The notes: generated from the letters alone by a model not told the origin. Numbered from the stretch's first letter, positions 8,715 through 19,303 are shown. The stretch: DNA of 64,000 bases from Candidatus Bartonella washoeensis Sb944nv (GCF_000278135.1 NZ_JH725025.1:83204-147203), one strand, 5' to 3'. Numbers and translations are program-made.

Positions 8715-9245
8715 GTGGAGATAAAAATATTAAAGTTCTTTATAAGAGGCTGTATCATTGCGTTAGCGCTGTTTTTTATGTGGGTATTGACTCTAGCTGT
8801 GGCAAAGAAGCCCTTAGAGCTTCCTGTTGATCTGGTTCCTTTAAAGATACAAACAGAAGAAGGTGCAATTTTTTACAAAGTGGAGATTGCTTTTACGCCA
8901 TCCCAAGCGAAAGCTGGTTTGATGTATCGCACTGATTTTCCACGTGATCGCGCAATGCTTTTTAGACAGCAGGGAAGTAATGAATTAAAAGATAAGCAGA
9001 AATTTTTTATGTGGATGGCAAATACACCTTTACCCTTAGATATGATTTTTTTAAATGCTGAAGGAATTATTGTGTCGATTGTCGAAAAAACTTCTCCCTT
9101 TTCAACGGATACGATTTCATCAGAAGTTCCCGCAACTTTTGCACTTGAGGTTAATGCTGGTGAAGTTTCTGAAAAGAAAATACAAAAAGGACAACGTGTT
9201 ATTCATCCCGCACTTTGCGGAGAGTGCAAAGGTAATGAAAAATGA
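8715..9245 (+). CDS. DUF192 family exported protein
   Basis: From a GTG at 8715 the protein has 176 residues. The preceding AGAGAG lies 7 bases upstream, which favours 8715 over an in-frame TTG at 8706. The N-terminus is a hydrophobic signal or anchor (ILKFFIRGCIIALALFFMWV). The DUF192 core has the usual landmarks: 'SQAKAGLMYRTDFPRDRAMLF', split here as SQAKAGLMYRTDF and PRDRAMLF, then MWMANTPLPLDMIFL and a C-terminal ALEVNAGE. The family's function is unknown. The stop overlaps the ATG of the next gene (ATGA), so it is translationally coupled to an alpha/beta hydrolase. Confidence 0.85.
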   Translation: MEIKILKFFIRGCIIALALFFMWVLTLAVAKKPLELPVDLVPLKIQTEEGAIFYKVEIAFTPSQAKAGLMYRTDFPRDRAMLFRQQGSNELKDKQKFFMWMANTPLPLDMIFLNAEGIIVSIVEKTSPFSTDTISSEVPATFALEVNAGEVSEKKIQKGQRVIHPALCGECKGNEK

Positions 9246-10015
9246 CAGCTGAAGATACTCGTTTTTTTGAATATGATAATTTGCGATTTGCTTATCGAGA
9301 AGAAGGGCAAGGAGAGCCTATTTTGTTAATTCATGGTTTTGGATCTTCTGCACGTGTAAATTGGTATGCAACAGGTTGGTTTCGTACCCTTACTGAAGCG
9401 GGATATCGGGTTATTGCTCTTGATAATCGTGGACATGGAGATTCAGTCAAAAGTTATGACCCTTCTTTTTATACGCCTCAAGCTATGGCTAACGATGCGA
9501 TGAGATTGTTGCAGCACTTAGAATTATCTAAAGCGCATGTTATGGGATATTCTATGGGTGCTCGAATTAGTGCTTTTATGGCTCTTTTGTACCCAAAATA
9601 TGTGCACAGTGTGATTTTTGGTGGCTTAGGTATTGGTATGGTAACGGGAGCAGGAAATTGGAGACCTGTTGCTGAAGCTCTTTTAGCAGAAGATATTTCT
9701 ACCATTACCAATCCACGTGGTTTAATGTTTCGTAAATTTGCAGATCAAACTAAAAGCGATAGACGCGCGCTCGCTGCTTGTGTTATAACATCAAAGCAGG
9801 AGTTAACAGCATCTGAGGTTTACAAAATTAAGCAACCTGCACTTGTTGCCGTTGGTTCATTAGATGAGATTGGTGGTGAGGCAGAACCGTTAGCGGCTTT
9901 GTTGCCTCATGGTCAAGCGCTAACAATTCTTGGTCGAGATCATATGCTTGCTGTGGGAGATAAAGTCTATAAAAAAGGCGTTATCGATTTTCTTTCTCGT
10001 TATCCTATCGTATGA
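9242..10015 (+). CDS. Alpha/beta hydrolase
   Basis: The 257-residue cytoplasmic protein has a complete alpha/beta hydrolase catalytic triad: nucleophile Ser104 in GYSMG, Asp208 in GSLDEIGG and His234 in GRDHML. The oxyanion motif HGFG (31-34) and DNRGHGDS (61-68) are typical of hydrolases related to esterases and C-C bond hydrolases. The substrate cannot be predicted. It overlaps the DUF192 gene by four bases. The region after its stop holds an A/T-only 10-bp inverted repeat (10057-10080) that may help termination. Confidence 0.9.
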   Translation: MTAEDTRFFEYDNLRFAYREEGQGEPILLIHGFGSSARVNWYATGWFRTLTEAGYRVIALDNRGHGDSVKSYDPSFYTPQAMANDAMRLLQHLELSKAHVMGYSMGARISAFMALLYPKYVHSVIFGGLGIGMVTGAGNWRPVAEALLAEDISTITNPRGLMFRKFADQTKSDRRALAACVITSKQELTASEVYKIKQPALVAVGSLDEIGGEAEPLAALLPHGQALTILGRDHMLAVGDKVYKKGVIDFLSRYPIV

Positions 10016-10528
10016 GGATTGTTTACAGTTTTTAGAGTTCACAAAGTCAGCCGATATTTTTATCTTGGGTAAGATAAAAAAACTTGCTCAAAATGCCAGC
10101 TGTTGTGGTGTACTTTATTCCTGTAAAGGTGAAGAAAATAGCGGTAAAAATTCTCTGGTTAGCTTATTTTTTTTTATTTTATAGAGCTCTATTTTGGATG
10201 GAAGAGGCGAAAATTATAGTAGTTGATTGCTGTTTTTTTAATATGCTTATAAGCGCAGGTAATAAATTGGGGATAAAGTAAAAATCATTAAAAATGTACG
10301 GTTTTCTACCCGTTTTTTTTACTTTTGTAATCTATACGCGTATCATTTAACAAGGATATATCCTTTTAATATAAGGATATTCAAAAAAAGTTGCAAATAA
10401 TTGTGCTTTAGATGTGGGATTAACCAAAGATTAGGAGTAAGATTTTTTTATTATCTTTACAGGATTCTAGGAGTGCCTTATTGGCCGATAAAGAATTAAT
10501 TAATAATCTCAAAAGACAGGAGAGCATA
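10016..10528. other. Gene-poor gap before the DUF3126 gene
   Basis: This stretch of roughly 500 bp has short open frames only, with no recognisable protein. It contains an A/T-rich inverted repeat (TTTTTATCTT at 10057-10066 with AAGATAAAAA at 10071-10080) and a weak 4-bp hairpin followed by eight Ts (10298-10320) that could be a terminator. Nothing else stands out. Confidence 0.5.
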
Positions 10529-10741
10529 GTGAATGCTGATGAAATAAAAAAACTTGACAGTTATTTAAAAAATACATTCCAAAATTCAGCATTGCAGGTG
10601 AGAGCACGGCCTAAAAAGGATGATTCTTGTGAAGTTTATATCGGGGATGAATTTTTAGGTGTTATTTATCGAGATGAAGATGAGGATGAGTTATCATATA
10701 ATTTTTCAATGGCTATATTAGATATCGATTTAGAAAATTGA
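10529..10741 (+). CDS. DUF3126 family protein
   Basis: This small acidic protein ends with the family-typical pattern EVYIGDEFLGVIY ... YNFSMAILDIDL. DUF3126 proteins of rhizobia are about 70 residues and begin M-x-x-(D/E)-E-I-K-K-L-(D/E). That matches a GTG start at 10529 (70 residues), which has AGGAG six bases upstream. A TTG at 10481, also with AGGAG seven bases upstream, would add 16 residues; both starts are physically plausible, but family length favours the GTG. Function is unknown. It stands alone, convergent with radC. Confidence 0.8.
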   Translation: MNADEIKKLDSYLKNTFQNSALQVRARPKKDDSCEVYIGDEFLGVIYRDEDEDELSYNFSMAILDIDLEN

Positions 10742-10786
10742 TTTATTATGAAGAATTGGATGGAATTTTTCTTCATCCAAAAAGGT

Positions 10787-11581
10787 TTATATGAGTTTTT
10801 GTGCTTTAAAGCTTGTATGGCCGTTACGACCTATAATAAGATGGTCATGAATAATGATTCCTAAAGCATTTGCTGCATCTTTTAATCTATGTGTCATTGT
10901 TATATCTGCTTGAGAAGGTTTGGTATCACCGGAAGGGTGATTGTGAACTAAAATAAGTCCTGATGCAGACAATTGCAAAGCTCGAGAAATTACTTCACGA
11001 GGATAGACAGGGGTGTGATCAATGGTTCCAGTTTGTTGCACTTCATCAGCTAATAAACCATGTTTTTTATCAAGAAATAAAACACGAAATTGTTCGCGTG
11101 TTTCGTGAGCCATGACAGCTTTACAATATGCTAATACTTTATCCCATGACGAAAAGATGTCACGTTTAAATAATTGTGCGCGAGCAAGACGTCCAGCAAC
11201 ATCTGAAATAATTTTTAAGTCGATCGCAGTTGCAGGACCACATCCTTGAACTTCTTGAAGTCGGTGAATATCGGCGCCCAATACGTCGGCTAATGAGCCA
11301 AAATGTTCTATTAAGCTTTTCGCTATTGGTTTTGTATTTGCTCGGGGAATTGTGCGAAAAAGCAATAATTCAAGATATTCATAATCTTCAATTGCATTCC
11401 CCTTTGATTTTAAATAACGTTTACGGAGACGTTCGCGATGCCCTTGATAATGCTTATGTACTTTTGAATTTCTCTGAATGTCTTCATTTTTTGTTTTGGG
11501 TATTGGATCAAGTGGGGAACTTGATGTTAATGCAAAATGATTGCTTTGGCTATTTCCTTTGTTATTTAATTTTTTAGCCAT
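10787..11581 (-). CDS. radC: RadC family JAB/MPN+ protein
   Basis: The 264-residue protein has an unconserved N-terminal tail of about 45 residues, a helix-hairpin-helix region (about 90-125, with VQGCGPATA) and a C-terminal JAB metalloprotease-like domain. The zinc-binding JAMM motif [14 protein letters not shown] (213-226) is intact. RadC was once linked to repair of DNA damage, but its biochemical role is still unclear. The gene is the last of a leftward sfsA-map-radC cluster, 17 bp after map. No strong Shine-Dalgarno is visible at the ATG. Confidence 0.92.
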   Translation of the reverse strand: MAKKLNNKGNSQSNHFALTSSSPLDPIPKTKNEDIQRNSKVHKHYQGHRERLRKRYLKSKGNAIEDYEYLELLLFRTIPRANTKPIAKSLIEHFGSLADVLGADIHRLQEVQGCGPATAIDLKIISDVAGRLARAQLFKRDIFSSWDKVLAYCKAVMAHETREQFRVLFLDKKHGLLADEVQQTGTIDHTPVYPREVISRALQLSASGLILVHNHPSGDTKPSQADITMTHRLKDAANALGIIIHDHLIIGRNGHTSFKAQKLI

Positions 11582-11598
11582 GGCATTTCTACATTTAT

Positions 11599-12429
11599 TT
11601 AGGCATATGAATCGGGAATATAAAAAATGTTTTTAGGAGATTGCGTAAATATTTCGCACCCATCATTTGTTACACCAATTGTATGTTCGTACTGTGCAGT
11701 AAGAGACCGATCACGCGTAACAGCGGTCCAGCCATCAGATAAGATCTTAACTTGTGGTTTACCAAGATTAATCATAGGTTCAATTGTAAATATCATACCT
11801 TGTTTTAGTTCTATTCCTTCTCCAGGATTTCCATAATGTAAAATATTTGGTGCATCATGGAAAAGTTGACCGATTCCATGTCCACAAAAGTCTCTTACAA
11901 TTGAGCATCGTTCAGATTCTGCATAGTGCTGAATTGCTGCACCAATATCACCTGTAGTTGCTCCGGGTTTGACTACGGAAATTCCTCTCATAAGACTTTC
12001 ATGCGTTATTTTTAACAGGCGTTCCGCAGCACGTCTGATTTTTCCAACAGGGTACATACGGCTTGAATCTCCGTGCCAACTATCGAGAATAAAGGTTACA
12101 TCAACATTAACAATATCGCCTTCTTGCAAAGGTCTTTTATTTGGGATGCCATGACAAACAACGTGATTGATAGATGTACAGCATGAATGGCTATATCCAT
12201 GATAATTCAGGTCAGCAGGGAGAGCTCCTCGCTTAGCACCAAAAGTAAAGACAAAATCATCAATTTCTTGCGTAGTGACGCCAGGTTTAATAATATCCGT
12301 AAGTGCATCGAGACATTCCGCAGCAATACGACCAACTTCGCGCATTTTAGCAAAAGCGTAGTCATCAAAAATACGGATTTGTCCGTTAAATTTTAAGGGT
12401 ATTTTATTATATTCAATATAATCAATCAT
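11599..12429 (-). CDS. map: Type I methionine aminopeptidase
   Basis: Removes the initiator methionine from nascent proteins. The 276-residue protein has the full set of five metal ligands (Asp110, Asp121, His184, Glu217, Glu248) and the conserved His93 in VCHGIPN. The CGHGIG and TIEPMI motifs are typical. Its first eight bases overlap the sfsA 3' end, so the two genes are coupled. This is the short type Ia form with no zinc-finger extension. Confidence 0.96.
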   Translation of the reverse strand: MIDYIEYNKIPLKFNGQIRIFDDYAFAKMREVGRIAAECLDALTDIIKPGVTTQEIDDFVFTFGAKRGALPADLNYHGYSHSCCTSINHVVCHGIPNKRPLQEGDIVNVDVTFILDSWHGDSSRMYPVGKIRRAAERLLKITHESLMRGISVVKPGATTGDIGAAIQHYAESERCSIVRDFCGHGIGQLFHDAPNILHYGNPGEGIELKQGMIFTIEPMINLGKPQVKILSDGWTAVTRDRSLTAQYEHTIGVTNDGCEIFTQSPKNIFYIPDSYA

Positions 12430-13129
12430 TTTTTTTTATTTTCACTCTATGAATCGGAACAATGCCCTCGATACTTACGTGACATTTTATAGCATAAAAT
12501 TCTACCCCCGATTCTAATGCTAAATCAAATTTACGTCCATAGGTTGGATCAAGATCACGGCAGATTGTAAACGCTGAACAATCTTCCCGTTGAATCATAT
12601 AAAGCATAACGGCCCGTTTTCCTTGTTGCACAATTCTTATGAGCTCTTCAAGATGACGTGTGCCACGTTTTGTCTCCGTATCAGGAAATTCTGCTAGTCC
12701 TTTTTGGCGGATAAAATGGACATTTTTGACTTCTAAATAACAGTCCGGAAGAATGTCATCATGCAGAAGAAAATCAATGCGAGATTGCATACCGTAGCTT
12801 TGTTCCTTCAAGATTCTTTTGTATCCGCTTAATTCTGGTAGTAATCCATTTTGAATTGCTTCTAATGCAAGTTTGTTAGGCAAAGTCGTATTGATGCCAA
12901 CTAAAGTATTATTTGCTTCGACAATTTCTAATTGATATGCGTATTTTCGTTTGGAGTTGTTGTTATATGAAAGCCAGATATTGGAGTTGGGAGTTGTCAA
13001 GCCAAGCATCGATCCTGTGTTCGGAACCGACACAGTGAAGATGTGATGATCATCTTGTTTAACATCAGCAAGAAAACGTTTGTAACGACGGATAAGCTTC
13101 GCAGGAAAAAGTTTGGGAATGAAAAGCAT
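12422..13129 (-). CDS. sfsA: Sugar fermentation stimulation protein homolog SfsA
   Basis: The protein matches the SfsA family, described as DNA-binding regulators of maltose metabolism in E. coli, though the family also has a nuclease-like fold and its role is not settled. From the ATG at 13129 it has 235 residues, the normal length, and begins MLFIPKLFPAKLIRRYKRFLADV (shown as MLFIPKLFP then LIRRYKRFLADV), like other SfsA proteins. The frame can be extended to a GTG at 13156, which is not preferred. Conserved segments are PNTGSMLGL, RIDFLL and CYLEVKNVH. It leads the sfsA-map-radC cluster. Confidence 0.93.
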   Translation of the reverse strand: MLFIPKLFPAKLIRRYKRFLADVKQDDHHIFTVSVPNTGSMLGLTTPNSNIWLSYNNNSKRKYAYQLEIVEANNTLVGINTTLPNKLALEAIQNGLLPELSGYKRILKEQSYGMQSRIDFLLHDDILPDCYLEVKNVHFIRQKGLAEFPDTETKRGTRHLEELIRIVQQGKRAVMLYMIQREDCSAFTICRDLDPTYGRKFDLALESGVEFYAIKCHVSIEGIVPIHRVKIKKND

Positions 13130-13423
13130 ATGTCTTTTTAAAATGCATGATTTCACAATACAACTATTTTAAAAGTTATAGTATGTTAAACAAGGAAATT
13201 TAGGTGCAAAAAATGTTAGAATAAACCCATAGACTTGCTATAAGCGCTACGTTTTATTGTTATTTTAAAATCCTTGATTTCAATTGGCTGTCTCTAAATC
13301 ACAAAATGACATTGACTATAATTTGTTGTTAAAAAGGTTATTTCGCGAACTGTTTTATTAACAAGGTTACGTTAAAAAATTCGTGATATGAGCATAATTT
13401 AAGTGAAGATTGGGTAGGGATTA

Positions 13424-14260
13424 ATGGCTGGAACCAATAAGAATCGTAAAAATTTAACAAATGGTCCAATTATTATTTTAGTTGAGCCGCAACTGCCTGA
13501 AAATATTGGTATGGTAGCAAGAGCAATGGCGAATTTTGGGCTCTCTAAGCTTCGCTTAGTCAAACCTCGAGAAGAGTTTCCAAGTGAAAAAGCCATAGCT
13601 GCGGCTAGTAAAGCAGACCATGTCATTAATGAGGCAGTGATTTTTAATACATTGCGTAACGCCATTGCTGATTTGCACTACGTTTTTGCCACAACAGCAC
13701 GTGAAAGATGTGGTTTTAAAACTGTCAAAAGTGCTGTTGAAGCAGCAAGTATATTACGTCAACGTGAAAATTTTGGGCAGAGGACAGGTATTGTATTTGG
13801 AAGAGAGAAGTGGGGACTTATAAATGATGAAATTAGTCTTGTTGATGAAATCATAACTTTTCCGGTGAATCCTGCATTTGCCTCACTTAATATTGCGCAA
13901 GCGGTTTTGCTTATGTCTTACGAATGGATGAAATCAGGTTTAGAAAATGCAAATGATACAGCTTTTCGTGCAGTAGAGATGGAACCCGCTAGTAAAGCGA
14001 CGTTTCATGGCTTTTTATCTCAGTTAGAAGGTGCTTTGGATATCCGTGGATATTTTAGACCCAGAGAACGTAAAGAAGTTATGCTTGCAAATCTGCGTTC
14101 CGTTTTTACGCGTGCTAATTTTAGTGAATCTGAAGTTCGTTTGCTACGGGGGATTATATCTTCACTGGAACATTTCTCGCCTAAGTTTCCACGGGGAAGC
14201 GGTGCACCGGCAGATCGTGATCGTAAAAAATTAAACACAAGTGTGAAAACTGATGGATGA
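13424..14260 (+). CDS. trmJ: tRNA (cytidine/uridine-2'-O-)-methyltransferase TrmJ-like (SPOUT family)
   Basis: The 278-residue protein is a SpoU/SPOUT RNA methyltransferase. Motif 1 is VEPQLPENIGMVARAMANFG (about 22-41), motif 2 is FGREKWGLINDEI (about 126-138) and motif 3 is NPAFASLNIAQAVLLMSYE (about 148-166), the knotted S-adenosylmethionine site. The long C-terminal helix region is typical of TrmJ, which 2'-O-methylates position 32 of tRNAs. The N-terminus MAGTNKN is short. The gene overlaps murI by 8 bases and so is coupled to it. The exact tRNA target is inferred from the family. Confidence 0.88.
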   Translation: MAGTNKNRKNLTNGPIIILVEPQLPENIGMVARAMANFGLSKLRLVKPREEFPSEKAIAAASKADHVINEAVIFNTLRNAIADLHYVFATTARERCGFKTVKSAVEAASILRQRENFGQRTGIVFGREKWGLINDEISLVDEIITFPVNPAFASLNIAQAVLLMSYEWMKSGLENANDTAFRAVEMEPASKATFHGFLSQLEGALDIRGYFRPRERKEVMLANLRSVFTRANFSESEVRLLRGIISSLEHFSPKFPRGSGAPADRDRKKLNTSVKTDG

Positions 14261-15065
14261 ACGGCCTATTCTTTTTTTTGATAGTGGCATTGGCGGTTTA
14301 ACAGTATTGAGGGAAGTGCGGGTTCTTATCCCTGAAACGCAATTTATTTATATTGCTGATGATGCGGGATTTCCTTATGGAAGTTGGGAGGAAAATGTTT
14401 TAAAAGACCGCATTTTAAAGGTTTTTACAAATCTTTTAACACTTTACAATCCTGCTCTATGTGTGATTGCTTGCAATACTGTTTCTACATTGATGATGGC
14501 AGATTTGCGAAAAAAATTTCCTCATATTCTTTTTGTAGGAACGGTTCCTGCGATTAAATTAGCGGCTGAACAAACAAAATCTGGTTTTATTTCGGTGTTG
14601 GCAACTCCAGGGACAGTTAAACGTGCGTATACACATGAATTAATCAAATCTTTTGCTGATCAGTGTCATGTTCAACTTGTTGGCAGTGAAAAGCTAGCGG
14701 GCTTTGCTGAAGATTATTTACGTGGAAAATCTGTCGATTTGAGAGAATTACGTAATGAAATCCTTCCATGTTTTGTTGAGAAAAATGGCAAATATACTGA
14801 TATTATTGTGTTAGCTTGTACACATTATCCTTTTTTAATTAACTTATTTCGTGAACAAGCTTTATGGCCCGTTGAATGGATTGATCCGGCAAAAGCTATA
14901 GCTAAACACACACGATCATTATTGCCAGAAAAAATGCATCACCAAAACAGAAAGAGACAGAAAGATTTTGCATTGTTTACATCGCAAAATATAACTTCTT
15001 CAACAAAGCATTTGTTAAAACGGTTTGGCTTAAATATCGTGAAAGGAGTTGACTTTTTGGTGTGA
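14253..15065 (+). CDS. murI: Glutamate racemase
   Basis: Makes D-glutamate for peptidoglycan. The 270-residue protein has both catalytic cysteines: Cys74 in ACNTVST and Cys189 in ACTHYPF. The DSGIGG motif (10-15) supplies the acidic residue near the N-terminus, and YIADDAGFPYG (33-43) is typical. It begins inside the trmJ 3' end. A hairpin at 15205-15225 separates it from rpsD. Confidence 0.95.
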   Translation: MDERPILFFDSGIGGLTVLREVRVLIPETQFIYIADDAGFPYGSWEENVLKDRILKVFTNLLTLYNPALCVIACNTVSTLMMADLRKKFPHILFVGTVPAIKLAAEQTKSGFISVLATPGTVKRAYTHELIKSFADQCHVQLVGSEKLAGFAEDYLRGKSVDLRELRNEILPCFVEKNGKYTDIIVLACTHYPFLINLFREQALWPVEWIDPAKAIAKHTRSLLPEKMHHQNRKRQKDFALFTSQNITSSTKHLLKRFGLNIVKGVDFLV

Positions 15066-15204
15066 GAGCAATAAAGTTTCTTTACCGTTTTTTTGAGAAA
15101 ATGGTGCTAATTGACGTGTCCCGTGGATAACTTTGCATACAATGTGTAAAATATCCTGTCAGTCTTTTTTGCAAAAGTAAAGGCAGAGGAGGGCGCGTTT
15201 CCTT

Positions 15205-15225
15205 GAGATCTTACTATAAGATCTC
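15205..15225 (+). terminator. Hairpin in the rpsD leader (terminator or attenuator)
   Basis: GAGATCTTA (15205-15213) and TAAGATCTC (15217-15225) form a perfect 9-bp stem with a 3-base loop, followed by CTATTTTATTTTTAA, a T-rich tail. It sits 25 bp ahead of the rpsD ATG and 140 bp after murI. It could terminate murI transcripts or act as an attenuator controlling rpsD; S4 is autoregulated in several bacteria, but not by a known motif I can match here. Confidence 0.6.
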
Positions 15226-15250
15226 CTATTTTATTTTTAAAGGAAATGCG

Positions 15251-15868
15251 ATGAGTAAACGCGAAACAACAAAGTATAAAATTGACCGCCGTATGGGAGA
15301 AAATATTTGGGGGCGACCAAAATCTCCTGTTAATCGCCGTGATTATGGTCCAGGTCAGCATGGTCAACGCCGTAAAGGAAAGCTCTCTGATTATGGTGTA
15401 CAATTGCGTGCTAAGCAGAAATTAAAAGGGTTTTACGGTGATATTTCAGAAAAGCAGTTTCGTAAAACTTATGAAGAAGCTGCTCGTCGACGTGGTGATA
15501 CTGGTGAAAATCTTATTGGCCTTTTGGAATCACGTTTGGATGCTGTGGTCTATCGTGCAAAGTTTGTGCCTACAATTTTTGCTTCTCGCCAATTTATCAA
15601 TCATGGTCATGTTAATGTAAATGGTCGGCGGACAAATATTCAATCATATCGCTGTAAGCCAGGTGATGTTATTGAGGTTCGTGAAAAATCAAAGCAGCTT
15701 GTTTTGGTTTTGGAATCTGTGCAATTGGCAGAACGTGATGTGCCTGAATATATTGAAGCAGATCATAATCATATGAAAGCAACTTTTACGCGTATTCCTG
15801 CTTTTGCAGATGTTCCTTATGCTGTGCAAATGGAGCCCAATTTGGTTGTTGAGTTTTATTCTCGATAA
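15251..15868 (+). CDS. rpsD: 30S ribosomal protein S4
   Basis: S4 is a primary 16S rRNA-binding protein that starts 30S assembly. The ATG at 15251 with AAAGGA about 8 bases before it gives 205 residues, the normal length; the frame is open upstream but without a plausible start. The N-terminus [14 protein letters not shown] and the S4 RNA-binding domain (about residues 93-155, with RLDAVVYRA and [10 protein letters not shown]) are typical. No zinc-binding cysteines are present. In alphaproteobacteria rpsD is often outside the ribosomal operons, as here. Confidence 0.97.
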   Translation: MSKRETTKYKIDRRMGENIWGRPKSPVNRRDYGPGQHGQRRKGKLSDYGVQLRAKQKLKGFYGDISEKQFRKTYEEAARRRGDTGENLIGLLESRLDAVVYRAKFVPTIFASRQFINHGHVNVNGRRTNIQSYRCKPGDVIEVREKSKQLVLVLESVQLAERDVPEYIEADHNHMKATFTRIPAFADVPYAVQMEPNLVVEFYSR

Positions 15869-15876
15869 TTGCTAAG

Positions 15877-15895
15877 AAGAGAGTATTACTCTCTT
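15877..15895 (+). terminator. Rho-independent terminator after rpsD
   Basis: AAGAGAGTA (15877-15885) and TACTCTCTT (15887-15895) form an almost continuous inverted repeat, folding as a short stem with a small loop, followed by TCTATTTTATTATAT. It begins nine bases after the rpsD stop. Confidence 0.7.
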
Positions 15896-16115
15896 TCTAT
15901 TTTATTATATGCTCAACAATATTGCGTTGTTTTATAGTATTTGAAGCTCAAAAGAAGTTTTTTAGTGGTGCTATATCAAGTTTGTTGTTATGTTTTTTAG
16001 CAGTATACTTGTATAGCTCCATTTCTTTTTTGCATATTTCATTTTATAGAGCAAATGAGTATAAGTTTACGCTGCATTACATCTTTTTTTATCTCTGTCA
16101 CTCCTTCAAAACGAG

Positions 16116-17024
16116 ATGTTTATTGTGCAGAATTATGGTATCATGGATAATATTTCAGTTGAATATCATGAAATGGAAGAGAATGTAGAGAAAAATGATC
16201 TTTTGGTGCAGGAATCTGATGACTGTCATCCAATATTTCGAATTGCTCCTTCAACTGTAGAGTTTAATAAATTACGAAAACGGCTTTTGCGCCATATGCG
16301 GCAGGCATTTGATGATTTCTCTATGCTCTCTTCAGGAAAAAAATGGCTTGTTGCGTTATCGGGTGGAAAAGATTCTTATGGTTTACTTGCGCTTCTTCTG
16401 GATTTAAAGTGGCGCGGTCTTTTGCCTGTTGAAATTTTGGCCTGTAATCTTGATCAAGGACAACCAGGATTCCCAAAACATATTCTTCCAAATTTTTTAA
16501 ACTCTTATCAAATTCCATATCGCATTGAATATCAGGATACTTATTCAGTTGTTACAGATAAATTAGCACATACGCAAACATATTGTTCTCTTTGTTCTCG
16601 GTTGCGACGTGGCAATCTCTACCGTATTGCACGTGAAGAAAAATGTTCTGCATTAGTTTTGGGACATCACCGTGATGATGTTCTGGAGACATTTTTTATG
16701 AATTTATTTCATGGTGGTCGATTGGCAGCTATGCCTGGAAAGCTGATAAACGATGAAGGAGATCTTTTTGTTTTGCGCCCTCTTATTTATGCTGCCGAGG
16801 AAGATATGGAAAAATTTTCTCAAGCAATGCAATTTCCTATTATTCCTTGCAATCTTTGTGGTAGCCAAGATGGTTTACAACGCAATGCAATGAAGGAAAT
16901 GCTAAATGATATCGAAAAAAAGATGCCGGGACGTAAAGACACTATGATCCGCGCTTTGACCAATGTGCGTCCAAGCCATTTGCTTGATAAAAAAATTTTT
17001 GATTTCAAAAATATTAAACGCTAA
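16116..17024 (+). CDS. ttcA: tRNA 2-thiocytidine biosynthesis protein TtcA
   Basis: TtcA inserts sulfur at C32 of certain tRNAs using an iron-sulfur cluster. The 302-residue protein has the PP-loop ATP motif SGGKDS (82-87) and the cluster cysteines CSLC (157-160) and CNLC (245-248). DLDQG-like NLDQGQPGF near 111-119 and [10 protein letters not shown] near 183-192 are typical. Three in-frame ATGs exist at 16116, 16143 and 16170; none has a strong Shine-Dalgarno, so the true start is uncertain and the first 20 or so residues may not be translated. It stands as a single gene. Confidence 0.92.
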   Translation: MFIVQNYGIMDNISVEYHEMEENVEKNDLLVQESDDCHPIFRIAPSTVEFNKLRKRLLRHMRQAFDDFSMLSSGKKWLVALSGGKDSYGLLALLLDLKWRGLLPVEILACNLDQGQPGFPKHILPNFLNSYQIPYRIEYQDTYSVVTDKLAHTQTYCSLCSRLRRGNLYRIAREEKCSALVLGHHRDDVLETFFMNLFHGGRLAAMPGKLINDEGDLFVLRPLIYAAEEDMEKFSQAMQFPIIPCNLCGSQDGLQRNAMKEMLNDIEKKMPGRKDTMIRALTNVRPSHLLDKKIFDFKNIKR

Positions 17025-17054
17025 TGTAAAGTAAATCTCATCGTTTTTATAACT

Positions 17055-18368
17055 TCAAACTGCGGCACCATAAAGATCGTAGGCATCTGATTGCTCAATT
17101 TTAACCGTAACAAACTCACCGACACGTAATGGTCGTCTTGATGATATATGCACAATACCATCTATTTCTGGAGCATCATATTGACTACGACCTTTAGCAA
17201 TTTTGCCTTGACTTTCATCGATAAGAACTTGGAGTCTTTTTCCAACTTTTTTCTTTAAAAGGTGCATGGAAATTTTTTGTTGTTTTGCCATAAAGCGATG
17301 CCAGCGATTTTCTTTCACCTCTTCAGCAATATTTTCTAATCCCAAATCATTTGCAACAGCACCTTTTACTTCTTCATATTTAAAACAGCCAGCACGTTCA
17401 ATTTTTACTTCCTCTAACCATTCGAGGAGTATATTAAAATCTTCATTTGTTTCACCTGGAAAACCCACAATAAACGTTGACCGTAAAGTAAGATCTGGAC
17501 AAACTGATCGCCATTTTTCAATCCTACGGTTTGTTTTTTCCATAAGAGCAGGACGTTTCATATTGCGTAAAACGGCAGGTGATGCGTGCTGAAAAGGAAT
17601 ATCCAGATAAGGAAGAATTTTTCTTTCAGCCATAAATTCAATAACTTCATCAACATGAGGATAAGGATAAACATAATGCATACGCACCCAAATACCCATA
17701 TTGCCTAATTCGCGACAAAGATCGAAAAATTTGGTTTTTATTGTGCGATCTTTCCAAGGAGTTTCCAGATATTTAACATCCATGCCATAGGCACTTGTAT
17801 CTTGTGAAATAACCAAAAGCTCTTTTACACCTGCTTGTACAAGTTTTTCAGCTTCACGAAGAACATCACTAATAGGGCGTGAAGTAAGATTACCACGCAG
17901 AGTAGGAATAATGCAAAAACTACACCGATTAGAGCATCCTTCAGAAATTTTTAAATAAGCATAATGGCGCGGTGTTAAGCGAATACCTTGTGGGGGAACT
18001 AAATCAACAAAAGGATCATGAACGGGAGGAATCGCTGTATGAACTGCTTGTATCACACTTTCATAGGCTTGTGGTCCTGTAATAGCCAATACATTAGGAT
18101 GTGCCTGGCGAATAACATCAGGGTCAGCACCAAGACATCCCGTTACAATAACTTTTCCATTTTTTTTGAGAGCTTCATCAATATTGGCAAGTGATTCGTT
18201 TCGGGCAGAATCAAGAAAACCACAGGTATTAACAATAACAAGATCAGCACCTTGATGCTGACGTGAAATTTCATAGCCTTCGGAACGAAGGCTTGTAATG
18301 ATTCGTTCAGAATCTACGAGTGCTTTTGGGCATCCAAGAGAAACAAAACTAATACGAGGTGCTGCCAT
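17055..18368 (-). CDS. rimO: Ribosomal protein S12 methylthiotransferase RimO
   Basis: This radical-SAM enzyme adds a methylthio group to an aspartate of ribosomal protein S12. The 437-residue protein has the N-terminal UPF0004 domain with cluster cysteines C13 (LGCPKAL), C49 (NTCGF) and C78 (GCLGAD), the radical-SAM CxxxCxxC (C145, C149, C152, in GCSNRCSFC) and a C-terminal TRAM domain (about 370-435). [13 protein letters not shown] is the RimO variant that separates it from MiaB. It converges on ttcA and lies 221 bp after lexA. Confidence 0.95.
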   Translation of the reverse strand: MAAPRISFVSLGCPKALVDSERIITSLRSEGYEISRQHQGADLVIVNTCGFLDSARNESLANIDEALKKNGKVIVTGCLGADPDVIRQAHPNVLAITGPQAYESVIQAVHTAIPPVHDPFVDLVPPQGIRLTPRHYAYLKISEGCSNRCSFCIIPTLRGNLTSRPISDVLREAEKLVQAGVKELLVISQDTSAYGMDVKYLETPWKDRTIKTKFFDLCRELGNMGIWVRMHYVYPYPHVDEVIEFMAERKILPYLDIPFQHASPAVLRNMKRPALMEKTNRRIEKWRSVCPDLTLRSTFIVGFPGETNEDFNILLEWLEEVKIERAGCFKYEEVKGAVANDLGLENIAEEVKENRWHRFMAKQQKISMHLLKKKVGKRLQVLIDESQGKIAKGRSQYDAPEIDGIVHISSRRPLRVGEFVTVKIEQSDAYDLYGAAV

Positions 18369-18589
18369 AATAATCCTTGCAAATTTATGATGACAATCGA
18401 ATTTTATTTGCTAATTCTAATTTATTAAGAATAAAAGACTTTCTTTAGCTTTTTACATACGAAACTTTCTCCTTTATAAAGTTATTTGATTTTTTTCTAC
18501 AAAATTTTATACATATGTGTTGCATAACATGGGGAAAAAGTATCAGCATAATCATTTATTGAATATACGGAGCATGCTGGATAATTTTT

Positions 18590-19303
18590 TTAATATTTGC
18601 GAATAAGTCCAATAAGCTTACCTTGTATCTGTATATGCTCAGGTCTGTATATGCGTGTTTCATAGTGCGGATTTGCAGCTTCCAATGCAATAGAAGCCCC
18701 TTTACGTCGATAACGTTTTAAGGTTGCTTCTTCTTTATCAATAAGTGCAACAATAATCTCACCTGATGTTGCTGTATTTTGACGTCTAATAATTATAGTA
18801 TCTTTATTAAGAATGCCTGCTTCAATCATAGAATCATCTTTGACTTCTAAGGCATAATGTTCCCCCAAACTAAGCATATCTGATGGTAAACAAAGCGTAT
18901 TTATTTTTTGTTGTATAGCCGAAATAGGCACACCAGCAGCAATGCGTCCCATAATGGGAATAGTGGCATTTTTTGTATCCTTCTCATTAAAATTATCAAG
19001 ATCATCGAAATTTCTTGATGTTTTTCTTTTATTATCCTTTATTACACTAGGGGAAATTTTGCGAGCTGAAGAAAGATTAAATGTTATTTTCTCAGGAAGT
19101 CGAATGACTTCTACTGCACGGGCACGGTTTGGCAGACGACGTATAAAGCTTCGTTCTTCTAGAGCTGTAATAAGTCTATGAATGCCAGATTTTGAAGTAA
19201 GCTCCAATGCAATTTTCATTTCATCAAAGGAGGGGGGAACACCAGTTTCTTTCATATGATTATGAATAAACAAGAGGAGCTCATATTGTTTACATGTCAG
19301 CAT
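18590..19303 (-). CDS. lexA: LexA repressor (SOS response)
   Basis: The 237-residue protein has an N-terminal winged helix for DNA binding (about 1-65, with [11 protein letters not shown] and SKSGIHRLI), a long linker rich in charged residues (about 80-112, longer than in E. coli) and a C-terminal S24 autoprotease domain. The cleavage site Ala123-Gly124 (IAAG), Ser158 (DDSMIEAG) and Lys196 (EATLKRY) are present. I see a single GTTC half site about 6 bases upstream of the start, but not the alphaproteobacterial GTTC-N7-GTTC box. Self-cleavage and SOS control are inferred from the family. Confidence 0.95.
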   Translation of the reverse strand: MLTCKQYELLLFIHNHMKETGVPPSFDEMKIALELTSKSGIHRLITALEERSFIRRLPNRARAVEVIRLPEKITFNLSSARKISPSVIKDNKRKTSRNFDDLDNFNEKDTKNATIPIMGRIAAGVPISAIQQKINTLCLPSDMLSLGEHYALEVKDDSMIEAGILNKDTIIIRRQNTATSGEIIVALIDKEEATLKRYRRKGASIALEAANPHYETRIYRPEHIQIQGKLIGLIRKY

